A DNA stretch of 12,205 nt from Bacteroidales bacterium UBA2198 (GTDB lineage Bacteria > Bacteroidota > Bacteroidia > Bacteroidales > VadinHA17), in the NCBI GenBank assembly GCA_002328625.1, contig DCVC01000234.1, positions 9,628 to 21,832 of the forward strand, read 5' to 3'. Under the pieces are notes generated by a model. It was not told the DNA's origin and made no database searches. It was given only the letters and a program-made list of their open reading frames with translations. The stretch's first letter is position 1; each line of letters begins with the position of its first letter. The translations under genes and the position numbers were made by a program. Of the stretch, positions 6,630 to 12,205 are shown piece by piece.

Positions 6630-7940
6630 ATGTTCAGCAGATTTCTAAAATATATTTTACCTCCTTTTACCTTCAGGGTATTCTTCAGGAGGATTTTTTA
6701 TTCCAACCTTAAAAAAGTACCACTGGAGAAGCCTCTTCTGTTTGTGGGAAATCACCAGAACTCATTTATGGATGGAATACTTGTCGGATCCTATCTGCCT
6801 CAGCCCATACACTTCACAATGAGAGCTGATATGTTCAGAAAACCGTTTGCCCGCTTTTGCCTCCGGGAACTGAATGTATCACCTGTTTACAGGATTGAAG
6901 AGGGTTTTGAGAATGTTCATAAAAACCTCGAAGCTTTTGGCAGCATTTATGACATTCTGATAAAGAACGGTAATTTTATTATGTTCTCCGAAGGTATCTG
7001 TGTGCAGGAAAAACGCCTTCAGAAACTGAGAAAGGGAACAGCCAGACTCGCTTTCGGGGCAGAGGAAAAATTTGGGCTCGATGTTAATATTGTTCCGGTT
7101 GGAATTAACTATACCTATCCTGCCAGGTTCAGAAAAGAGGTGATGATAAACTTCCATGATGCTTTCAGCATAAGGGAGCTTAAAGATCTGTTTAAAACAA
7201 ATCCGGCAAAAGCGCTTCTTGCTTTTAACGAAAAATGTGATGAGGGTTTGCGGAAGGAGGTTATCATAATCGAAGATCCGAAAAATGACTGGCTGGCTGA
7301 ACAACTTCTGAAAATGGGAAGAAACGATATGGTGCTGCCATTCTTTAAGTGGCGGTTTGATACTGACGACAGAAGATTGATGGAAAAAGGAATAAGTGAA
7401 AAGATTAATCACCTTAGCAGAAGTGATCCGGATAAACTCAATTCTCTGATTCAGGATGTAAAAAGTTATTCTGATCTCCTGATAAAAAACAGACTTAGCG
7501 ATGCCAACATTGCAAGGAAACTCGATTGGGGCTTTCTGAGATATTTTACTCTTATTGCCGGTTTCCCGTTATTCATTGCCGGATATCTGAGTAACCTTAT
7601 TCCATTCCTGATTCCAAGATTTATTTGTGATAAACTAATAAAGGATCCGCGATTTTTTAGTTCAGTTTATATAAGTTCAGGCACTCTTCTTTACCTTATT
7701 TATTTTCCCCTAATTTTAATTCTGGCCGCAATTTTTGCCGGATGGCCAGGAGTGATGTTAGCTTTACTCGTACCTCCGGCAGGTTATTTGGTTTTATTTT
7801 ACCAGGAGATCTTCAGGGAACGTCTTGATACACTTCGTTTCACCTGGCTGAATGCAAGAAAATCCGATCTGATCAGGGAGCTTGCCGGTTATCGCCGGAA
7901 TATCATTGATTTGATGGGAAAAATCACAATAAATCCGTGA
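6630..7940 (+). CDS. PlsC-type phospholipid/glycerolipid acyltransferase with membrane C-terminus
   Basis: The 436-residue product carries the lysophospholipid acyltransferase (PlsC) fold in its first half: NHQNSFMD (H42, D48), VSPVYR near residue 88, FSEG (119-122) followed by a basic RLQKLRKGTARLA stretch, and VPVGINY (155-161). The His-to-Asp spacing is five residues, not the textbook four; I recall Bacteroidota members of the 1-acyl-glycerol-3-phosphate acyltransferase-like group having the same spacing. The second half has a charged helical section (about 215-295), then strongly hydrophobic segments at about 300-335 and 350-395, likely membrane hairpins, and a basic tail. It probably transfers an acyl group to a glycerolipid or other lipid acceptor at the inner membrane; the acceptor is not readable from the sequence. 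It stands alone between the divergent SiaB-like gene and the radical-enzyme operon. Confidence 0.82.
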   Translation: MFSRFLKYILPPFTFRVFFRRIFYSNLKKVPLEKPLLFVGNHQNSFMDGILVGSYLPQPIHFTMRADMFRKPFARFCLRELNVSPVYRIEEGFENVHKNLEAFGSIYDILIKNGNFIMFSEGICVQEKRLQKLRKGTARLAFGAEEKFGLDVNIVPVGINYTYPARFRKEVMINFHDAFSIRELKDLFKTNPAKALLAFNEKCDEGLRKEVIIIEDPKNDWLAEQLLKMGRNDMVLPFFKWRFDTDDRRLMEKGISEKINHLSRSDPDKLNSLIQDVKSYSDLLIKNRLSDANIARKLDWGFLRYFTLIAGFPLFIAGYLSNLIPFLIPRFICDKLIKDPRFFSSVYISSGTLLYLIYFPLILILAAIFAGWPGVMLALLVPPAGYLVLFYQEIFRERLDTLRFTWLNARKSDLIRELAGYRRNIIDLMGKITINP

Positions 7941-7980
7941 CAATTAATGAAATCATTCATGCCAGAACAGAGATCACAGT

Positions 7981-8877
7981 ATGCTGACAGTTTTTAACAT
8001 ACAAAGGTATTCTCTCCACGACGGAAACGGTGTCAGGACAAATATATTCTTCAAAGGGTGTCCTCTGCGATGCCTGTGGTGCAATAATCCCGAAAGCATT
8101 GAACCCTCTCCCTCAATTATGTTTGACGAGAGATTATGTCACCGTTTCGGCGACTGTCTTAAGGCAGGTAATGGAAATATCATCCTTAACAATGGGAAGT
8201 TATTAATAAACCGGGACTTTGCCGGCGATGTCAATATTCTGAGGGATGTTTGTCCTTCCAGAGCCCTCATGGTGTCAGGTGAGGAAAGAAGTGTAAATGA
8301 TATAATAGCTGAGATTGAAAAAGACATTCCATTTTACATCATGAGCGGAGGTGGTGTTACTCTTACTGGAGGTGAACCATTTTCCCAGGGGCCTGATCTG
8401 AAAGACCTGATCAAAGAGCTGAAGAACAGAAACATACACGTTTCAGCCGAGACATCACTTCATCTTCCGTGGGAAACAATTGAACCTTATACAGAACTGG
8501 TGGATGTTTTTCTTGCCGACCTTAAACATACTGATGGTGAGAAATTTGTTAAGTATACCGGAGGTGATGTGAAGCTTGTTATGAATAATTTCAGGAAACT
8601 CGATCAAACCGGAAGAGATTTCATAGTCCGTGTACCGGTAATTCCTGAATTTAACTGTTCTTTTCCCGAAATGACTGCAATAATCGACTTTTCAGCTGAT
8701 TTAAGTAATGCCTGCGAAATTAACTTCATCCCTTATCACGATTTAGCCAGAGAAAAATATATTATGTTGGGAAAAGAGTATATTTTTGAAAATCGTGGCA
8801 GGATCAGCAGGGAAGACCTGAATGTTTTCTCAGAATACGCTGAAAAAAAAGGACTTACCACAAAGATTATGAATTGA
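7981..8877 (+). CDS. Glycyl radical enzyme activating enzyme (radical SAM), YbiY-like
   Basis: This 298-residue radical SAM protein should install the glycyl radical on the enzyme encoded next, using SAM and a reduced [4Fe-4S] cluster. The cluster motif is GCPLRCLWC (C27, C31, C34), preceded by the family signature FNIQRYSLHDGNGVRT; most relatives have DGPG, so N16 replaces the usual Pro. The SAM-binding SGGGVTLTGGEP spans residues 122-133. Many activases carry a ferredoxin insert with eight cysteines between these motifs. Here the insert (about residues 45-100) keeps only C53, C59 and C91, so two ordinary auxiliary clusters cannot form. The E. coli activase YbiY, as I remember it, has a similarly reduced insert, which supports orthology. 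The stop is one base before the partner's ATG, so the two are almost certainly co-translated. The gap to the upstream acyltransferase is 40 bases. Confidence 0.93.
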   Translation: MLTVFNIQRYSLHDGNGVRTNIFFKGCPLRCLWCNNPESIEPSPSIMFDERLCHRFGDCLKAGNGNIILNNGKLLINRDFAGDVNILRDVCPSRALMVSGEERSVNDIIAEIEKDIPFYIMSGGGVTLTGGEPFSQGPDLKDLIKELKNRNIHVSAETSLHLPWETIEPYTELVDVFLADLKHTDGEKFVKYTGGDVKLVMNNFRKLDQTGRDFIVRVPVIPEFNCSFPEMTAIIDFSADLSNACEINFIPYHDLAREKYIMLGKEYIFENRGRISREDLNVFSEYAEKKGLTTKIMN

Positions 8878-8878
8878 T

Positions 8879-11293
8879 ATGATATCTGAAACCGCACCCG
8901 TAACAGTATCGGATCGGATAGCCGGTCTCAAAGAAGATATGTTGTCTGCTGTACCGACGATCTGTACTGAACGTGCAAAATACTATACTGATGTTTACAG
9001 GGAACACGATGGTGCTCCTGTTATAATAAAACGTGCCATTGCCCTGGACAGGACCCTTAGGGAAATGACAATTTACATTCAGGACGGAGAACTGATAGTG
9101 GGTAATCAATCATCCCGGCTCAGGGCTGCCCCTGTCTTTCCGGAATATGTTGTTGAATGGATCCTGAATGAGATTGACGAGTTTGATAAACGTCCTGGTG
9201 ATGCTTTCTTTATTTCAGAGAAACAGAAAAATGAACTCAGGGAGATATGCGGCTGGTGGCATGGAAGGACCGTTATCGAACGGGGTTACTCCCTGATGTC
9301 GCCGCTGAACAGGGAAATACATGATTCCCGGATCATCAGGGCTGAAGGTAACCTTACATCCGGTGACGCCCATATCGCCGTAAATTTAGAGAAGATACTG
9401 GAAACCGGGCCGGGAGGTTATCTCAGAGAGGTAACCTATATGCAGGAATCGCTTAAAAAAACTGATAATGAGTTCATTAAGAAAAATGACTTTTATGAAG
9501 CTCTTAAAGCAGGTATAAAGGCATTTCAGGCATTCATAAAGAGATATGAAAAGCTTGCTGCTGAATTATCAGAAAGAGAAGTGGACCTTCTCAGGAAATC
9601 AGAGCTTCTCAGAATAAGTGAAAATTGCAAACATATATCCGAGAACGAGCCTTCTGACTTCCACCAGGCACTGCAGCTCACATGGTTTGTCCAACTTGTG
9701 CTTCAGATAGAAAGTAACGGACATTCGGTTTCTCTTGGAAGAATGGATCAATACCTCTACAAATTCTACAGGAATGATATAGTAACCGGGAAAATAAATG
9801 ATGACTTTGTAATTGAGCTTCTTGAAAACACCTGGCTCAAATTGCTGTCGATTAATAAGATACGATCATGGTCGCATACAAGGTATTCAGCAGGAGGGCC
9901 TCTTTATCAGAATGTTACAATAGGCGGCCAGACCCCCGACGGTAAAGATGCAGTCAACGAACTGAGTTTTCTTATATTGGATTCAGTAGGAAGGATGAAG
10001 CTGACCCAGCCTAATCTGTCGGTAAGGTTCCATAAAAATATGAGCAATGAGTTCCTCTCCAGGTGTGTAAACGTGATCGAAAAGGGATTTGGAATGCCTG
10101 CGTTCAATAACGACGAAATCGTAATTCCTTCACTGATTGATCTTGGTGTGAAGAGAGAAGATGCTTATAATTATTCAGCAATCGGATGCATTGAAATAGC
10201 TGTTCCCGGAAAATGGGGATACCGTTGTACCGGTATGAGCTTCCTGAATTTCATGCGTGTTCTTCTTGCTGCCATGAATAACGGCCTGGATACGATGACA
10301 GGAAAAACGTTCCATCAGGGCACAGGTAAGTTTCAGGATTTCAGGAACTTTGATGAACTGATGGCTGCCTGGAAGCACCAGATTGAATTCTACGCAAAAG
10401 CGACGGTTGAAATTGATGCAGCTGCCGACATCGCACTTGAAGAGCTTGTCCCTGACATACTATGTTCAGCTTTCGTTGATGACTGTATAGCCCGCGGTAA
10501 AACAATCAAAGAGGGTGGTTCCGTCTATGATTTTATTTCCGGACTTCAGGTTGGTATAGCAAACCTTGGTAATTCGCTTGCTGCAATCAGAAAACTGGTA
10601 TTTGAGGAGAGTATGATAAGCAAGGATGTCCTGATGCGGAACCTGACAAATGATTTTGAGGGTAAGGAAGGAGAAAAAGTTCGTCAGCTTTTGCTCAATT
10701 ATGCCCCGAAATACGGTAATGACGACGATTATGTCGACAAGCTTCTGCATGAAGCATATTCGATCTTTATCGATGAACTGGCAAAATACCACACAACACG
10801 GTATGGACGCGGACCTTCAGGCTGCAGGTATTATGCAGGTACTTCGAGTATTTCGGCAAATGTACCGTCGGGTTCGGTGGTCCCCGCAACCCCCGACGGA
10901 CGAAAAGCCTTCACACCTCTTGCCGAGGGTAGTTCGCCTACTTCCGGTACTGACACACTCGGACCAACCGCTGTATTCAAATCGGTATCAAAACTACCGA
11001 CAAACAGGATCCTGGGCGGTGTTCTTTTGAATCAGAAGTTGTCACCCTCCTCACTTTCAGGCGAATTACAAAAACAAAAACTGATCTCCATTATAAGGAG
11101 CTTCTTTGAAATCCTGAAGGGATGGCACGTACAATATAACATCGTTTCGAGGGAAACCCTGCTGGCTGCAAAGAAGAATCCTGAGAACCACAGGGATCTT
11201 GTTGTCCGGGTAGCAGGATACTCTGCATTCTTTACTACTCTTTCTCCTGACACACAGGACGATATAATTGCCAGAACCGAACAGTCATTATAA
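8879..11293 (+). CDS. Glycyl radical enzyme, YbiW-like; probable 1,5-anhydroglucitol-6-phosphate ring-opening lyase
   Basis: The 804-residue protein has the glycyl radical enzyme architecture: a PFL-like barrel (about 1-660) and a C-terminal glycine-radical domain. The thiyl-forming Cys437 lies in IGCIEIAVPGKWGYR with Glu439 two residues on, the C-x-E pattern of dehydratase and C-O lyase members rather than the Cys-Cys of pyruvate formate-lyase. The radical glycine is G780 in RVAGYSAFF. Long stretches resemble E. coli YbiW as I remember it, including CTERAKYYT near the start, QIESNGHSVS, GMPAFNNDE, KWGYRCTGMSF, APKYGNDDD and the ending DDIIART. YbiW is reported to open the ring of 1,5-anhydroglucitol-6-phosphate to 1-deoxyfructose-6-phosphate, whereas the PflD paralog uses the mannitol epimer. 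The adjacent activase and sugar kinase fit this role. The enzyme class is certain; the exact substrate is inferred. Confidence 0.93.
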   Translation: MISETAPVTVSDRIAGLKEDMLSAVPTICTERAKYYTDVYREHDGAPVIIKRAIALDRTLREMTIYIQDGELIVGNQSSRLRAAPVFPEYVVEWILNEIDEFDKRPGDAFFISEKQKNELREICGWWHGRTVIERGYSLMSPLNREIHDSRIIRAEGNLTSGDAHIAVNLEKILETGPGGYLREVTYMQESLKKTDNEFIKKNDFYEALKAGIKAFQAFIKRYEKLAAELSEREVDLLRKSELLRISENCKHISENEPSDFHQALQLTWFVQLVLQIESNGHSVSLGRMDQYLYKFYRNDIVTGKINDDFVIELLENTWLKLLSINKIRSWSHTRYSAGGPLYQNVTIGGQTPDGKDAVNELSFLILDSVGRMKLTQPNLSVRFHKNMSNEFLSRCVNVIEKGFGMPAFNNDEIVIPSLIDLGVKREDAYNYSAIGCIEIAVPGKWGYRCTGMSFLNFMRVLLAAMNNGLDTMTGKTFHQGTGKFQDFRNFDELMAAWKHQIEFYAKATVEIDAAADIALEELVPDILCSAFVDDCIARGKTIKEGGSVYDFISGLQVGIANLGNSLAAIRKLVFEESMISKDVLMRNLTNDFEGKEGEKVRQLLLNYAPKYGNDDDYVDKLLHEAYSIFIDELAKYHTTRYGRGPSGCRYYAGTSSISANVPSGSVVPATPDGRKAFTPLAEGSSPTSGTDTLGPTAVFKSVSKLPTNRILGGVLLNQKLSPSSLSGELQKQKLISIIRSFFEILKGWHVQYNIVSRETLLAAKKNPENHRDLVVRVAGYSAFFTTLSPDTQDDIIARTEQSL

Positions 11294-11300
11294 GAAATCT

Positions 11301-12205
11301 ATGGAAAAACTTCTTTGCGGCGTCGACCTTGGGGGGACCAAGCTTTCAGTGGGATTAGTCTATTCCGACGGCAGGATCCTGGATAAGATCACTGTGTTTG
11401 ATCATGCAGGAAAAAATGAAGATGATATTGTTAATTATATAACAGAACTCGTCAGGCAGATTATTGCAGGCAATAATCTTAATGAATCAGATCTTGAGGG
11501 TATTGGAGTCGGTTTTCCGGGGCATGTCCGCTACAGGGACGGATATACGATAACCACCTCAAACCTCAAAGGCTTCAGGAATTTCCCTCTGCGCGATTCC
11601 CTGGGCAGGAACTTCTCAATCCCTGTAAGGCTTGATAATGATGCCAATGCACAGGCATTCTGTGAGTTCAAATTCGGGGCGGGAAGAGGGTATGATGATC
11701 TTATTTTTCTTACAATCAGTTCTGGCATCGGTGCAGGTATCGTGCTTGACAGAAAGATCTACAGGGGAATGACAGGGACTGCCGGCGAATTCGGACACAC
11801 CATAATTGATCCCCAAAGCGACTATATCTGCACCTGCGGAAACAGAGGATGTCTTATGGGCTGTGCATGCGGGCTGACTTTGCCTCAGATGTTCAGGAAA
11901 AAAACTGAAGAAGGACTCAGAACCACACTGCCTCTTCAGGATGATTTTGATTTTTCGCAGGTTGACGGGAGAATGTTAAAACAGGGACTTGATACAGATG
12001 ATCCGGTTTCAAAATCTATTGTGACAGATTGCGCCGATTACATAGGGATAGGCATATACAATATTTTCCAGGTCTTTAATCCGCCAATAATCATTCTGGG
12101 AGGAGGGTTAATGAATCTGGGAGAGTTTTATTTCAGTCGTATCAAAAGCAAGTTTTACGAGCTGGCGAGGGAAATGATCTTTGACCCTATTGCAATTGTA
12201 AAGTC
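11301..12205 (+). CDS. ROK-family sugar kinase, 3' end cut by window edge; candidate anhydrosugar kinase
   Basis: From ATG at 11301 the frame is open for 301 codons to the window edge; ROK kinases are usually 300-330 residues, so little is missing. The N-terminal phosphate-binding motif is GVDLGGTKL (D9, G11-T13), the catalytic Asp is D114 in LDNDAN, and the sugar-contacting GEFGH holds E163 and H166. Zinc ligands are H166, C177, C179 and C184 (CTCGNRGC). A second nucleotide-binding glycine motif reads ILGGG near residue 270. There is no N-terminal helix-turn-helix, so it is a kinase rather than a ROK repressor. The usual GCLE is GCLM here: Met186 replaces a conserved sugar-binding Glu. It lies 7 bases after the radical enzyme gene in the same operon, suggesting it phosphorylates that enzyme's substrate precursor. 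A plain glucokinase role remains possible. Confidence 0.9.
   Translation, partial: MEKLLCGVDLGGTKLSVGLVYSDGRILDKITVFDHAGKNEDDIVNYITELVRQIIAGNNLNESDLEGIGVGFPGHVRYRDGYTITTSNLKGFRNFPLRDSLGRNFSIPVRLDNDANAQAFCEFKFGAGRGYDDLIFLTISSGIGAGIVLDRKIYRGMTGTAGEFGHTIIDPQSDYICTCGNRGCLMGCACGLTLPQMFRKKTEEGLRTTLPLQDDFDFSQVDGRMLKQGLDTDDPVSKSIVTDCADYIGIGIYNIFQVFNPPIIILGGGLMNLGEFYFSRIKSKFYELAREMIFDPIAIVK

Noticed and set aside
6879..7412. 177-codon open frame on the minus strand
   Set aside because: It lies wholly antisense to the well-supported acyltransferase gene and shows no recognisable domain.
7906..7913. TTGATTTG as a -7 box for the radical-enzyme operon
   Set aside because: It has one mismatch at a key base, lies inside the acyltransferase coding region, and has no convincing -33 element.
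8879..11293. Pyruvate formate-lyase as the identity of the glycyl radical enzyme
   Set aside because: PFL has adjacent catalytic cysteines; this protein has Cys-Ile-Glu, as in dehydratase and C-O lyase members, and matches YbiW over long stretches.

Overview
The window looks like a chromosomal segment from an anaerobic or facultative member of the Bacteroidota, probably near Bacteroidales/Marinilabiliales. The reasons are: tandem DUF4369 plus TlpA-type thioredoxin lipoproteins, a DUF6272 (SiaB-like) protein, a glycogen debranching enzyme of the Bacteroidota type, AT-rich intergenic DNA with TAnnTTTG-like -7 boxes, and few Shine-Dalgarno sequences. A glycyl radical enzyme indicates anaerobic metabolism. 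I saw no tRNA, rRNA, insertion sequence or CRISPR array.

Layout. At 1-1937 (minus) lies a nearly complete GH133-type glycogen debranching enzyme, cut by the window edge just before its stop. A 205-bp divergent spacer (1938-2142) follows. At 2143-5260 (plus) there is an envelope cluster: two paralogous lipoproteins with a DUF4369 domain and a C-terminal thioredoxin fold, then an LpxH-type lipid A biosynthesis hydrolase. The second lipoprotein has lost the thioredoxin CXXC, and the lpxH-like gene starts at TTG, in frame with the amber stop before it. At 5257-6402 (minus) is a protein made of two fused SiaB/DUF6272-like ATPase units, tail to tail with lpxH and overlapping it by four bases. At 6630-7940 (plus) is a PlsC-type acyltransferase with a membrane-embedded C-terminal half.

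At 7981-12205 (plus) is the most interesting unit, a tightly packed set of three genes: a glycyl radical enzyme activase, a glycyl radical enzyme and a ROK sugar kinase (cut by the right edge). The radical enzyme resembles E. coli YbiW rather than pyruvate formate-lyase, and the activase resembles YbiY. YbiW is known to open the ring of 1,5-anhydroglucitol-6-phosphate in the 'anhydroglycolysis' route. The kinase would fit as the step that phosphorylates the anhydrosugar. It carries Met where ROK kinases normally have a sugar-binding Glu. I therefore propose that 7981-12205 is a Bacteroidota anhydrosugar-degradation operon with its own dedicated kinase; the substrate assignment is inference.
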